Counted from the first letter of the stretch, positions 1 through 9,386 are shown. The stretch: DNA of 64,000 nt from Denitrobaculum sp965232285 (GCA_965232285.1 CBDDPL010000004.1:1240001-1304000); one strand, 5' to 3'. The notes: generated by a model not told the origin, from the sequence alone. A program made the numbers and translations.

Positions 1-1323
1 AGTTCCGGCAGTGGCAAGACCACCCTCACGCTCGCGCTTTTGCGCCGCTTTCGGCAACTCGGGCGCGCCGTCTCCTCCATCAAGGTCGGACCGGACTATA
101 TCGATCCGGCCTTTCATGCGGCGGCCAGCGGGCGCCCCTGTTGCAATCTCGATAGCTGGGCCATGCGGGAGGCAAGCCTGCTCGAACTGGTCAGGGCTGC
201 AGGCAGGGACAGCGACTTCGTTCTGGGTGAAGGGGTCATGGGGCTGTTCGACGGCGCTCCGGACGGGCGCGGTTCGACCGCCGATCTGGCGCGCTTTACG
301 GGCTGGCCGGTGGTGCTGGTGGTCGACGTCCGGGGCATGGCGGCCTCTGCCGCGGCGGTGGTCCATGGCTTCGCGAGCCTCGACCCGCATATCACCCTGG
401 CCGGCGTGATCTTCAACCGGGTCGGCAGCGAACGTCACGCTGAGTCGCTGTGGGAAGCCTGCGCCGCGCTTTCGGTTCCCATCCTGGGTTTCGTGCGGCG
501 ATCCGGGGAGATCGACCTGCCGTCCCGGCATCTGGGCCTGGTGCAGGCCGGTGAGCACAGAGAACTCGAGGCCTTTCTCGAACGGGCTGCGGACCAGGTG
601 GCCGGCGCCGTCGACTGTGAGCGTCTGGCCCGGCTTGCTGCCTCCAAGCCTTTGGTCAGGCACGTGGAGAGCACCGCGCTGCGTCCGGGCTTGCCGCCAC
701 TCGGGCAGAAGATTGCCGTGGCGCAGGATAAGGCCTTCGCCTTCAGCTATTCCTTTCAGCTAGAAGCCTGGCGGGCGGCGGGTGCCGAGCTTTCCTTCTT
801 TTCCCCTCTGGCGGATCAGGCGCCTGATGTGGCGGCGGATGCGGTCTTTTTGCCGGGCGGCTATCCCGAACTGCATGGGGGCACGCTGGCGGCAAACCGG
901 CGTTTTCTGGAGGGTTTGCGCCAGGCGGCCGACCGGGGCGCACTGCTCTACGGCGAATGCGGCGGCTATATGGTTCTGGGCGACGGTCTGACGGATGCTG
1001 AAGGGCAGCGTCATGCCATGGCCGGCCTGCTGCCCGTGGAGACCTCCTTTGCAGGCGGGGCGGAAGGGATGCGGCGCGGCCGGCGTATGACCCTTGGCTA
1101 CAGGCAGGCAAGCCTTCTGGCCGAGACGCCTCTTGGGCCTCTGGGCAGCCTTTATCGCGGTCATGAGTTTCACTACGCGCAGGAGGCCATCTCGGCCAGG
1201 GGAGATGCCAAGAATCGGCTCTTCGGTCTGACCGACGCTCGCGGCGATGCGCTGGAAGCGGCGGGCTGCCGGAATGGCAGGGTGATGGGATCCTTCCTGC
1301 ACATTATCGACCGCGTGACATAA
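1..1323 (+). CDS. cobB: Cobyrinic acid a,c-diamide synthase, 5' end cut by window
   Basis: Glutamine-dependent enzyme that amidates the a and c side chains of (hydrogeno)byrinic acid in cobalamin synthesis. The reading frame is open from base 1, where the ATP-binding P-loop SGSGKTT is already under way, so only a few N-terminal residues lie outside the window. The N-terminal dethiobiotin-synthetase-like domain contains VGPDYIDPAFH, and the C-terminal class I amidotransferase domain contains the nucleophile motif GECGGYM. Length (about 440 residues visible) fits the family. No other cobalamin gene is visible downstream, so the rest of the cob cluster should lie to the left. An ATG at 40 is internal to the P-loop domain and is not the start. 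Confidence 0.93.
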   Translation, partial: SSGSGKTTLTLALLRRFRQLGRAVSSIKVGPDYIDPAFHAAASGRPCCNLDSWAMREASLLELVRAAGRDSDFVLGEGVMGLFDGAPDGRGSTADLARFTGWPVVLVVDVRGMAASAAAVVHGFASLDPHITLAGVIFNRVGSERHAESLWEACAALSVPILGFVRRSGEIDLPSRHLGLVQAGEHRELEAFLERAADQVAGAVDCERLARLAASKPLVRHVESTALRPGLPPLGQKIAVAQDKAFAFSYSFQLEAWRAAGAELSFFSPLADQAPDVAADAVFLPGGYPELHGGTLAANRRFLEGLRQAADRGALLYGECGGYMVLGDGLTDAEGQRHAMAGLLPVETSFAGGAEGMRRGRRMTLGYRQASLLAETPLGPLGSLYRGHEFHYAQEAISARGDAKNRLFGLTDARGDALEAAGCRNGRVMGSFLHIIDRVT

Positions 1324-1724
1324 GCCTGCGCGGAATTTCCTTTTGTAAAGGATAGGACCCAGTGGCTTGTGGTTTCCAGGCCCAAAGATCACATTTGCAA
1401 TGGTTCGATTTTTTTGTATTTATGCAACTCAAGGTGCGCTGCTTTTGCTTGCTCGAACCAGGTTCCCTCACGGGTCAAATTTGGTCTGCAAAATACTTTA
1501 CTTAAATCTTTCAATGGATTGTTCTTGAGTCTCTAGAGTTTGCTTTATCCGGCGAAGAGGGACTGGACTATCTGCGCGAAGACGAGTGAAATGAGCGCAG
1601 TGCGCTAAAACAAACAGCGGATAAGCTGTAACGGCTAAGGGAGGGGCTGGCCCGAGCGCCTGGGAAACGGCGGTCGGATCAACCGGAACGCCCCGTACAA
1701 TCCGGGTGGCTGTGTCGCGGTGGG
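1324..1724. other. Intergenic region upstream of PAS kinase
   Basis: About 400 bases without a convincing gene. It holds a weak 6-bp hairpin just after cobB (TCCTTT/AAAGGA, 1338-1352), an AT-rich stretch near 1390-1540 suitable for a promoter, one GANTC site (GAGTC, 1527-1531) and a palindrome AGCGCA-G-TGCGCT at 1594-1606 followed by AAAA. The last 100 bases before the kinase are GC-rich leader. I considered a cobalamin riboswitch at 1620-1690 but could not find a B12 box. Confidence 0.5.
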
Positions 1725-3272
1725 ATGATGGACGAAATAGATTTAGACAAACAGGATTTCCGTAAGATTATCGACACGGCGCCGGTGCCGATCGCCATCA
1801 GCCGTATCGCGGACGGCAAGATCGTTTTCGTGAATCCCTACATCGAAAAGTTTCTCGGCATGCCGGCATCACAGGTGATCGGGCGCAATACCATCGAGTT
1901 CTACCGGCAGCCGGAACAGCGCGAAATCGTCATGGGCATCCTGAAGCGCGACGGTCGGCTGGACGACATGCGCATCGGCATCAAGACCGGCGACGGCGAC
2001 TGGGTCTGGGCCACCATCAGCGGAACGCCCGTCGAGTTCGCTGGCGAGCCTTCGCTTCTGATCGTTCTGCTGCGCAACGGCCCCCATGCGGGGCAGGGCC
2101 ACCTCTTGAGCGGCAGCGAACAGCGCTTCAAGGACTTCGCCTCGGTTTCCTCCGACTGGTTCTGGGAGATGGATGCCGATCTGCGCTTCACCTATTTCTC
2201 CAAACCCTCGAGCGACGATTTCGAACAGGCGCTTGAACGTTCCCTGGGCAAGACCGGGGCCGAGCTGCGCGTCGCCTTCGAGATGGGCAGTCAGGATGCG
2301 CAGGAATGGGACCAGCATGTGGCCGACCTGCGGGCGCACAGGGAATTCCGCGACTTCATCTATCGCATCAAGACGGAAAGCGGGAAGATCCGCTACGTCC
2401 GCACCAGCGGTATGCCGATCTTCGGACCCGACGGCGCCTTTCTGGGCTATCGGGGTTCGGCCAGTGATGCGACCGCCGATTTCGAGGCCAGAAAACAGCT
2501 CATGAAGGCCAAGGAGGAGGCGGAGGTCGCCAACCGGACCAAGTCGGAGTTCCTGGCCAATATGAGCCATGAACTGCGCACGCCGCTCAACGCCATCATC
2601 GGGTTTTCGGAAGCGATCGAACGGGAAATTGCCGGCCCGCTCGGCAAGGAGGTCTATAAGGGCTATGCCCACGATATTCATGAAAGCGGGCAGCACCTGC
2701 TGGGCATCATCAATGACATTCTCGATCTGGCGAAGATCGAATCCGGTAACTATCAGCTTGCCGAATCCCGGGTCGAGGCGCTCGGCCTGATCGAGTCCTG
2801 TAAGCGCCTGATCAAACCCCGGGCGGACAAGGCGGGCGTGAAGCTGGTACTCGAACATGCCGCGCAGTTGCCCGAGATCTTCGTGGACGAACTCAAGATC
2901 AAGCAGATCGTGATCAACCTGCTGTCGAACGCGGTGAAGTTCACCCCGCGGGGTGGCGATATCCGTCTTTCCGCGCTGCTCGACGAGGAAGCCCGCTTCG
3001 TCCTGAGCGTCCGGGACAGCGGCAAGGGGATGAGCCCGGAAGATCTCGAACGGGTGCTCAGTCCCTTCGTTCAGGCCGCCGACGATCACAGCTATACCCA
3101 GGAGGGCACCGGGCTCGGCCTGCCGATCGCCAATTCGCTCTGCGAACTGCATGGCGGCTCTCTCACGCTGACCAGCGAACTCGGGATGGGGACAACGGCG
3201 ATCGTCATCCTGCCGCCGGAGCGGGTGATTCCTGAAGGCGATGCCTCGGAAAACCTGCTGTCTGCCTTCTGA
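1725..3272 (+). CDS. Soluble PAS-PAS sensor histidine kinase
   Basis: 515-residue cytoplasmic histidine kinase. Residues about 12-120 and 135-255 form two PAS domains (the second with SSDWFWEMDADLRFTYFS and a PAC-type end). The phosphoacceptor helix has the H-box FLANMSHELRTPLNAIIGFSEAI, typical of the alphaproteobacterial PleC/DivJ group, and the ATPase domain has NLLSNAVKFT, DSGKGM and GTGLGLPI boxes. No membrane segment or signal peptide is seen, so it senses a cytoplasmic signal. No response regulator is adjacent, so it is an orphan kinase. Start is ATG 1725; a second ATG follows directly and either could be used. A GANTC site in its upstream region is compatible with cell-cycle control but one site is weak evidence. 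Confidence 0.9.
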   Translation: MMDEIDLDKQDFRKIIDTAPVPIAISRIADGKIVFVNPYIEKFLGMPASQVIGRNTIEFYRQPEQREIVMGILKRDGRLDDMRIGIKTGDGDWVWATISGTPVEFAGEPSLLIVLLRNGPHAGQGHLLSGSEQRFKDFASVSSDWFWEMDADLRFTYFSKPSSDDFEQALERSLGKTGAELRVAFEMGSQDAQEWDQHVADLRAHREFRDFIYRIKTESGKIRYVRTSGMPIFGPDGAFLGYRGSASDATADFEARKQLMKAKEEAEVANRTKSEFLANMSHELRTPLNAIIGFSEAIEREIAGPLGKEVYKGYAHDIHESGQHLLGIINDILDLAKIESGNYQLAESRVEALGLIESCKRLIKPRADKAGVKLVLEHAAQLPEIFVDELKIKQIVINLLSNAVKFTPRGGDIRLSALLDEEARFVLSVRDSGKGMSPEDLERVLSPFVQAADDHSYTQEGTGLGLPIANSLCELHGGSLTLTSELGMGTTAIVILPPERVIPEGDASENLLSAF

Positions 3273-3311
3273 CTTGCCGGCTGAGTGTCGTCGTGCGCTG
3301 CTGGTCGATTG

Positions 3312-5699
3312 TCAGCCGGCGTGCGCCGGCAGCATATTCACCGCCCTGCCGTCGGTCAGTCCCTGAACGCGTTGCAGAATCGCCTGGGCATCGATGCCGA
3401 AGTGACGGTAGAGGTCGCCGATCGTGCCGGTCTGACCGAAATGCTCGACCCCCAGGGGTAACGTCTGATGGCCCATCACGCCGCCCAGCCAGGATAGGGT
3501 CGCGGGGTGGCCGTCGATCACCGTTACCAGTTTGCAGTGGGGCGGCAAGTCTCCGAGCAGGCGCTCTACGTGAGATTGGGCCGCGCCATTCCCCCTGGCG
3601 CGTGCGCGTTGCGCCGCCGTCCAGCCGGCGTTCAACCGGTCGGCCGAGGTCACCGCCAGGACACCGATATCGCGGCGTGACTCCGCCAGGGCGCCTGCGG
3701 CCTTGATCGCTTCGGGCGCGACGGCCCCCTGATAGGCGATGACGACCTCGCAGTTGGGGCCCGGTTTGCGCAGCCAGTAGGCGCCGTCGATCGCGCCCTG
3801 ACGGAAGGCGTCATCCACGCGGTTGCCCGGCTGTTCGATCGGGTTGGTGGTCAGGCGCAGATAGACGCTGCCGCCGGTTTCATCGCGCAGCCAGGTGCGC
3901 TCGTCCGGGTCGCCTTCGCCGTCCCGCTGCAGATAGTCGAAGGCCCATTCCATGATCACGGCCAGTTCGTCCGCGAAGGCTGGTTCGAAGGCCGCCAGGC
4001 CGTCCTGGGCCATTCCGATAAGCGGTGTGCTGAGTGACTGGTGCGCGCCGCCTTCCGGCGCAAGTGTGACCCCGGAGGGCGTGCCCACGATCATAAAGCG
4101 GGCATCCTGGTAGCAGGCGTAGTTCAGGGCGTCGAGTCCCCGGCAGACAAAGGGATCATAGACCGTACCGATCGGGATCACGCGTTTGCCGAAGAGGCTG
4201 TGCGACAGGCCGGCGGCGGCCAGCAGCAGAAAGAGGTTCATCTCGGCGATGCCGAGCTCGATGTGCTGGCCCTCGGGGGTGAACTCCCACTTCGCGGTGG
4301 AGGGGATGCGATGCTCGATGAAGGCATCGGCCTGGGCGTTCAGGGCGAAGAGTTTACGGCGGTTCACCCAGGGGCCGAGGTTGGTGGTGCCGGTGACATC
4401 CGGCGACATGGTCACGATCCGCTCCGCCAGGCTGCTGTCGCCCTTTGACAGCGTGTCGAGGATCTTGCCGAAGGCCATCTGGGTGGAGATCTCCCGGTCC
4501 GCGGCGATGTCGATCGCGGGCACCGGCAGCTTGGCGTCCCCGAAGCGGCGCGGACCCTCGGCGAAGAAGGGCACCCGGCTCAGGAAGCTTCGCAAAGCGG
4601 CCGGGTCCTCGACGGTCTCGAAGGGTTCCCATTCGGCCCCTTCGGAGACCCTCATATGGGCCTGCCATTCGGCCATCTGCGGCTTGTTCATCAGGCCGCC
4701 GTGATTGTCTTTGTGGCCCGCAATGGGCGTTCCCCAACCCTTGATGGTGTAGGCCAGAAAGCAGGTCGGGCGGTCGTGGTCGATGGCGGCGAAGGACTCC
4801 GCCATGGTCGAGACGCAGTTGCCGCCGAGGTTTTCCATCAGGGCCGCCAGCTCCGCGTCGCTGCGCCGGTCGATCAGGGCACTGACGTCGCCCTGATCTC
4901 CGAGATCGTTCATCAGCCGTTCGCGCCAGACGGCGCCGCCCATGAAGGTCAGGGCTGAGTATTCCTGATTGGGGCAGTTATCGATCCAGTCGCGCAACTG
5001 TTCGCCGCCCGGCTCCTCGAAGGCCGTCCGCTGTAATGCGCCGTATTTCACGCGCACCACCTCCCAGCCGAAGGCGTCGAAGATCTTTTCCAGGCGCGCG
5101 AAGAGGCCTTCGCGCACGATGCCGTCCAGCGATTGGCGATTGTAGTCGATGATCCACCAGGTGTTGCGCAGATCGTTCTTCCAGCCTTCCTGGAGGCACT
5201 CGTAGATATTGCCTTCGTCCAGTTCGGCGTCGCCGACCAGCGCCACCATACGGCCGACGGGGGCCTCACGGCCCCAGGTTTTTGCGGTGATGTAGTCCTG
5301 CATCAGGGAGGCGAAGGAGGTGATCGCGACGCCCAGGCCGACGGAACCAGTGGAGAAATCCACGTCATCGATGTCCTTGGTCCGGCTGGGGTAGCTCTGC
5401 ACGCCGCCGAAGCCGCGGAAATTTTCCATCTTCTCGCGGGTCTGGTTACCCATGAGATACTGCATCGCATGAAAGATGGGGCTGGCATGGGGTTTCACCG
5501 CGACCCGGTCCTCCGGCCTCAGCGCCGAAAAATAGAGCGCGGTCATGATCGAGACCATGGAAGCCGAGCTGGCCTGATGCCCGCCGACCTTGATGCCGTC
5601 CTCCTTGGGGCGGAGGTGGTTGGCGTTGTGAATCATCCAGTGCGACAGCCACAGCAGGCGCTGTTCAATGGTCTTGAGATGTTGCGCGTCTGTGGTCAT
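3312..5699 (-). CDS. AceE-like 2-oxo acid dehydrogenase E1 / transketolase family enzyme
   Basis: 795-residue thiamine diphosphate enzyme of the homodimeric pyruvate dehydrogenase E1 (AceE) / transketolase superfamily. The ThDP/Mg motif is GDAELDEGN...IIDYNRQSLDG, close to the GDGEMDE...NCNLQRLDG motif of AceE, and the substrate loop GHKDNHG is present. It lacks neighbouring E2/E3 genes. Start ATG 5699 has AGGAG eight bases upstream. It is divergent from an Lrp regulator, the same arrangement as mdeB/mdeR of Pseudomonas putida, where the E1 acts on 2-oxobutyrate; no methionine gamma-lyase gene is near, so this substrate is only a suggestion. Automatic annotation would probably call it transketolase. 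Confidence 0.8.
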   Translation of the reverse strand: MTTDAQHLKTIEQRLLWLSHWMIHNANHLRPKEDGIKVGGHQASSASMVSIMTALYFSALRPEDRVAVKPHASPIFHAMQYLMGNQTREKMENFRGFGGVQSYPSRTKDIDDVDFSTGSVGLGVAITSFASLMQDYITAKTWGREAPVGRMVALVGDAELDEGNIYECLQEGWKNDLRNTWWIIDYNRQSLDGIVREGLFARLEKIFDAFGWEVVRVKYGALQRTAFEEPGGEQLRDWIDNCPNQEYSALTFMGGAVWRERLMNDLGDQGDVSALIDRRSDAELAALMENLGGNCVSTMAESFAAIDHDRPTCFLAYTIKGWGTPIAGHKDNHGGLMNKPQMAEWQAHMRVSEGAEWEPFETVEDPAALRSFLSRVPFFAEGPRRFGDAKLPVPAIDIAADREISTQMAFGKILDTLSKGDSSLAERIVTMSPDVTGTTNLGPWVNRRKLFALNAQADAFIEHRIPSTAKWEFTPEGQHIELGIAEMNLFLLLAAAGLSHSLFGKRVIPIGTVYDPFVCRGLDALNYACYQDARFMIVGTPSGVTLAPEGGAHQSLSTPLIGMAQDGLAAFEPAFADELAVIMEWAFDYLQRDGEGDPDERTWLRDETGGSVYLRLTTNPIEQPGNRVDDAFRQGAIDGAYWLRKPGPNCEVVIAYQGAVAPEAIKAAGALAESRRDIGVLAVTSADRLNAGWTAAQRARARGNGAAQSHVERLLGDLPPHCKLVTVIDGHPATLSWLGGVMGHQTLPLGVEHFGQTGTIGDLYRHFGIDAQAILQRVQGLTDGRAVNMLPAHAG

Positions 5700-5853
5700 G
5701 GCAGATCTCCTGCGAGGCCCCTTGGTATTAGCGGTACGATTTCGAGAGTTTACCCGAGGACTTCCGTCAATATCTTGCGAAATATCCTTTTAATTCGCTC
5801 ATGAAAGGTCATATCTTCTCTTTATCTGCTGTTTTGAGAAAAGATCTTCTAAA

Positions 5854-6327
5854 ATGGATCTGGATGACCTCGATCGTAAAATCCTGACCTCACTTCAGGA
5901 GAACGCGCGCATATCCAACGCCGAACTGGCCGAGACGGTAGGGCTTTCACCGTCACCCTGCTGGCGCCGGGTGCGGGCCCTGGAGGAGGCGGGGGTGGTG
6001 CGCAAGTACGCCACGATCCTGGAGCCGAAGGTGATCGGCCTGCCGGTCAGTGTCTTCGTCAGCATTACCCTGGAGAAGCAGGTGGAGGACTGGCTGGGGC
6101 GTTTCGAATCGGCGCTGCAGGACCGCCCGGAGGTGATGGAGTGCTATCTCATGACCGGCGAGTTCGACTATCTCCTGCGGGTTGTGGTGCCCGACCTGGA
6201 AGCTTACGAAAAGTTCGTTCTCGAGCACCTGACACGGATCCCCGGGATCGCCGGCATCAAGTCGAGCTTCGCGCTGAAGCAGGTGCAGTACAAGACGGCC
6301 CTGCCGCTCGGGCATTTGGAAGGTTAG
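5854..6327 (+). CDS. Lrp/AsnC family transcriptional regulator
   Basis: 157 residues with an N-terminal winged helix-turn-helix (DLDDLDRKILTSLQENARISNAELAETVGLSPSPCWRRVRALEEAGVV) and a C-terminal RAM/AsnC ligand-binding domain (VFVSITLEK...VMECYLMTGEFDYLLRVVV). It is transcribed away from the AceE-like E1 gene across a 154-bp AT-rich spacer and is the obvious candidate regulator of that gene, with an amino acid or oxo acid as likely effector. The ribosome site before ATG 5854 is weak. Confidence 0.92.
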   Translation: MDLDDLDRKILTSLQENARISNAELAETVGLSPSPCWRRVRALEEAGVVRKYATILEPKVIGLPVSVFVSITLEKQVEDWLGRFESALQDRPEVMECYLMTGEFDYLLRVVVPDLEAYEKFVLEHLTRIPGIAGIKSSFALKQVQYKTALPLGHLEG

Positions 6328-6342
6328 AGCATAGAGCGATCC

Positions 6343-6879
6343 TCACAGCGTAAGGCCGATCGCTTGACTGATCTCTGCGCCTTCGTTGACGACTCGGTAA
6401 AAGGGGCGCGGGGGACGCAGGCCGACATTCACGGAGCGTTCGATCCAATTCTCCTGGTGAAGATCGCGGAGTGAGTGAGATAAGGCGCGATCCGTAATCG
6501 GCACCAACTCGCGCTTTATCTCCGAGAAAGTTTTGGGCCTGTTCGCCGCGGCCAGCAGCGGAACGGTCCAGGTTTTCCGGAGCAGGACCGAGCCGATTTC
6601 ACTGCGCACGGCTGCTTCGATTCGATGGGCGATGGGTGCCAGCCTTTGTCCCTGCGGGGTCAGACGAAACTCCGGCCGAAGGGGATGACCATGCCCCGGG
6701 TTGCGTTCCAGAAGACCCAGTTGCTCAAGATGACGAAGGGACTGCACGAAAGCCGTGCGGCTGGCGCCAGAGGCTGCGAGCAAGGGGGCCTGGCGCCCCG
6801 GAACACCTTCATGTAGCAGCGCCAGAGCCTTCAAGGACCAGGCTCTCGATGTCAGCTTGACAATGACCTCTATGTCCAT
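6343..6879 (-). CDS. Tandem winged-helix (HxlR/MarR-like) regulator
   Basis: 178 residues that contain two winged-helix units one after the other: about 1-80 (LTSRAWSLKALALLHEG...FVQSLRHLEQLGLLERN) and about 85-170 (LLRKTWTVPLLAAANRPKTFSEIKREL...LSHSLRDLHQENWIERSV). The second matches the HxlR pattern of TW/RW..L, FSEI..L and ALS..LR.L. Single-domain HxlR proteins are about 110 residues, so this looks like an internal duplication or pseudo-dimer. It is divergent from the VOC gene at 6920 across only 40 bases of almost pure A/T, so both promoters overlap and the protein very likely controls that gene. Confidence 0.75.
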   Translation of the reverse strand: MDIEVIVKLTSRAWSLKALALLHEGVPGRQAPLLAASGASRTAFVQSLRHLEQLGLLERNPGHGHPLRPEFRLTPQGQRLAPIAHRIEAAVRSEIGSVLLRKTWTVPLLAAANRPKTFSEIKRELVPITDRALSHSLRDLHQENWIERSVNVGLRPPRPFYRVVNEGAEISQAIGLTL

Positions 6880-6919
6880 AAAGTATAGTATATATATAAA
6901 TTAAAAGATAGGAAGCGTC
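6880..6919. promoter_or_regulatory. 40-bp AT-only divergent promoter
   Basis: The spacer between the two divergent start codons is almost entirely A and T with a run of TA steps (around 6884-6900) and ends with AGGAAG, the ribosome site of the + strand gene. Both promoters and the operator must overlap here or enter the coding ends. Confidence 0.5.
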
Positions 6920-7297
6920 ATGTCCGCTGTTTTACTCGAAAGCACGATCACGCTCGCGCTGTCCGTGCGTGACAGGCATGTCAGCGCGCAATGGTATGGC
7001 GACATGCTCGGCTTCGAGCTTCTCTATCACGCCGATGAAGCCGGCTGGAGCGAGCTGCGGACGAAGACGGAAGGCGTAACCCTCGGGTTGGGCGAGCAGG
7101 CAGAGCCTTCACCCGGCAATACGGTTCCGGTTTTCGGCGTAGCCGATATTGTTTCAGCCCGCAAGGCTCTTGAAGGGGCGGGTGTGAGCTTCGATGGTCC
7201 GACGGAAACCATCGAGGGCATGGTCAGCACGGCGACCTTTTATGACCCCGACGGCAATGCGCTGATGATTGCGCAGGATCTCACGTCGCAAAGCTGA
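6920..7297 (+). CDS. VOC superfamily (glyoxalase/bleomycin-resistance fold) protein
   Basis: 125 residues with the paired beta-alpha-beta-beta-beta repeats of the vicinal oxygen chelate fold: TLALSVRDRHVSAQWYGDMLGFEL at the start and VSTATFYDPDGNALMIAQ at the end. The typical metal ligands are only partly obvious (a Glu in the C-terminal strand is missing or replaced), so enzyme activity is uncertain. Start ATG 6920 has AGGAAG at proper spacing. The divergent winged-helix regulator suggests inducible expression, for example by a reactive aldehyde or xenobiotic. Confidence 0.82.
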   Translation: MSAVLLESTITLALSVRDRHVSAQWYGDMLGFELLYHADEAGWSELRTKTEGVTLGLGEQAEPSPGNTVPVFGVADIVSARKALEGAGVSFDGPTETIEGMVSTATFYDPDGNALMIAQDLTSQS

Positions 7298-7335
7298 CCA
7301 AAGATCGGGCTCGAGGTGCCATTCAGACTTGAGAC

Positions 7336-8130
7336 TCAACTGTAGGCCCAGAAAAGCAGGCCGCCGCCCAGCAGGACCCGGTAGGCGGCGAGCAGGGTGA
7401 AGTTGGCGCGGCTCAGCCAGCGCATCAGCCACCAGATGGCCAGAAAAGCCGAAACGAAGGAAAAGATCACCGCAAGCAGGATGCTGCTGTCGAGCGTCAG
7501 GCCGCCCGCCTGGTAGAGCTTCATCCCGAGAAGCCCGCCCGCGGCGACGATGACGGGGATCGAGAGCAGCATGGAGAACCTGGCGGATTCGCTGCGGTCG
7601 AAGCCCAAGACCCGGGCGGCGGTCATGGTGATGCCCGAGCGGCTGGTGCCCGGTATCAGGGCCAGTGCCTGTGCCAGACCGATGACCAGCGCATCCCGGC
7701 AAGCCATGTTGTCGATGCGCCGCGTCACGCTGCCCAGTTTGTCGGCGGCGAAGAGGGCGACACCGAAACCGAGGGTCGTCCAGCCGATGACCTCGACGCT
7801 GCGCAGGGCATCGGCATGCTGGACGATCAGCAGGCCAGCGATCACCACCGGCAGAGTCGCGAGGACCAGGTAGGTTAGCAGTTTGACCTTGGGATCCTCC
7901 CGGTCGGTGACGACTTTGGGCAGGCCGCGGAGCAGGCCGAAGAGATCTTTCCAGAAGTAGGCGATGACGGCGCCGAGTGTCCCGACATGGACCGCGACAT
8001 CCATGGCCAGGCCCTGGTCGGCCCAGCCGGTGACGGCCGGAACCAGGACCAGGTGTCCCGACGAACTGATTGGCAGGAACTCGGTGATGCCCTGGACCAG
8101 GGCGAGCACCAGGATCTGAAATTCGGTCAT
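7336..8130 (-). CDS. uppP: Undecaprenyl-diphosphate phosphatase
   Basis: 264-residue integral membrane enzyme that recycles undecaprenyl diphosphate to the monophosphate carrier for peptidoglycan and other envelope polymers. The family signature ALVQGITEFLPISSSGHLVL is at the very N-terminus and the second signature PGTSRSGITMTAARVLGFDR is in the middle; six to eight hydrophobic helices follow. I start at ATG 8130 (MTEFQILVLALVQG), as in other members; an in-frame ATG at 8211 would add 27 non-conserved residues. BacA-type, so it may also give bacitracin tolerance. Confidence 0.95.
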   Translation of the reverse strand: MTEFQILVLALVQGITEFLPISSSGHLVLVPAVTGWADQGLAMDVAVHVGTLGAVIAYFWKDLFGLLRGLPKVVTDREDPKVKLLTYLVLATLPVVIAGLLIVQHADALRSVEVIGWTTLGFGVALFAADKLGSVTRRIDNMACRDALVIGLAQALALIPGTSRSGITMTAARVLGFDRSESARFSMLLSIPVIVAAGGLLGMKLYQAGGLTLDSSILLAVIFSFVSAFLAIWWLMRWLSRANFTLLAAYRVLLGGGLLFWAYS

Positions 8131-8346
8131 ACCTTCTGCGCCCTTTTCACTAGCTGTGCCGAGATCAGACCCGAACGTGGCGAGCGACGCGGTCGTCACG
8201 AGAAAGACCACATCTAGCCAAGCTCAAACGGCAATTAGAGGCGCAATAGGGTTACAATATGGTTGCAAAATGAACGTTTGCGGGCAGTTAGCCGGATCGT
8301 GGACTTATCAACACCACGACCCGGCTTTGGAAAAACAGGATATGCT

Positions 8347-9117
8347 TTAGGAGCCTCTGCTATCCGCCAGCCTGTGCACTTTGCGGTCGGAGGTGATCCG
8401 GTGCGTGACATAGCTCTGCAGCCAGGCGGGGATCGGTTTTCCCATGATGTCATAGCTGACATGTATGATGTGGCTGCGGAACAGCGCATCGGCTTCATCC
8501 GGATCCTTGCCGTAGAGGCTGTCGACCAGAACCGAGGTTTCCATCAACAGCCGTTCTGTCAGGTCGACCGTGGAGATTCGGCCCCGCCAGAAGAGGCGCA
8601 ACTGGCCATGCATCGACTGCCAGGCCTGAATCAGGACAGGATTGTGCGAGAGTTGGCACAGCAGTTCGTGCAGCCGCCAGTGAAGCGCCAGATAACCGGG
8701 GATATCCTGACGCTCGACGGCCTCTTCCATGCTTTTGCGGAGCCGGACCAACTGCTGGAGGTCGCGCTTTCGTGCATGGGTCGTCACGGTCCGAGCCGCC
8801 AAGCCTTCGAGCAGCGCGCGGGCGGCCACGATCTGCTCGACATCCTCACTGGAAGGCGAGGCGACGAAGCTGCCGCGGCCCGGCGAGATCGTCACGACGT
8901 TTTCGGATTGGAGCGTCTTCAGCGCTTCTCGAACCGGTCCCCGGCTGACCCCGAACATTTCGGCCAGGCGCGTCTCCACCAGCCGCTCGCCCGGTTGAAA
9001 AGTTCCGTCATCAATGGCAGCCGCGATGCGCCTGGCCACCTGATTTGTGAGAGACGGTCCCCGACTGACCCCCTGTCCGCCGAAATCCTTTAATGGGGGA
9101 TGCTTATAACCTGGCAT
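8347..9117 (-). CDS. GntR family regulator with FCD domain (FadR subfamily)
   Basis: 256 residues. The N-terminal winged helix is clear (LTNQVARRIAAAIDDGTFQPGERLVETRLAEMFGVSRGPVREALKTLQSENVV) and the C-terminal all-helical FCD domain holds the metal-ligand histidine pattern (LHWRLHELLCQLSHNPVL and FRSHIIHV). Such proteins repress carbon catabolism genes and respond to organic acids. No target operon is adjacent: uppP lies downstream and yajQ upstream. I start at ATG 9117, with TGGAG just upstream, rather than the in-frame 9180. Confidence 0.9.
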   Translation of the reverse strand: MPGYKHPPLKDFGGQGVSRGPSLTNQVARRIAAAIDDGTFQPGERLVETRLAEMFGVSRGPVREALKTLQSENVVTISPGRGSFVASPSSEDVEQIVAARALLEGLAARTVTTHARKRDLQQLVRLRKSMEEAVERQDIPGYLALHWRLHELLCQLSHNPVLIQAWQSMHGQLRLFWRGRISTVDLTERLLMETSVLVDSLYGKDPDEADALFRSHIIHVSYDIMGKPIPAWLQSYVTHRITSDRKVHRLADSRGS

Positions 9118-9386
9118 CTCCAGCTTTTCGTTTGTTTCGAGTGGCTCCGCGCGATACCTGCACGCCACTTCTCGTTGCAATGGGCGCGAACCCTACTTTA
9201 TTTTTTTGGACAAAGCTATAGCTCGCTGTGGATTTTACTTGTGGCCTTGCCAGTAACTCTATCTGCAATAGTTAGCTTGCTATCGCGACTTACTACGGAG
9301 AGTCGAAAATAGCCGCCGCAATTTTTACAAGGACATAATTTTGTCACAGTAGAGTGTAAGGATTAAGGTCTTGGCTTGTTTGCATT

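Noticed and set aside
1620..1700. Possible cobalamin riboswitch upstream of the PAS kinase
   Set aside because: CTGGGAAACGGCGG resembles part of the core, but no B12 box or conserved junction was found, and the downstream gene is a kinase.
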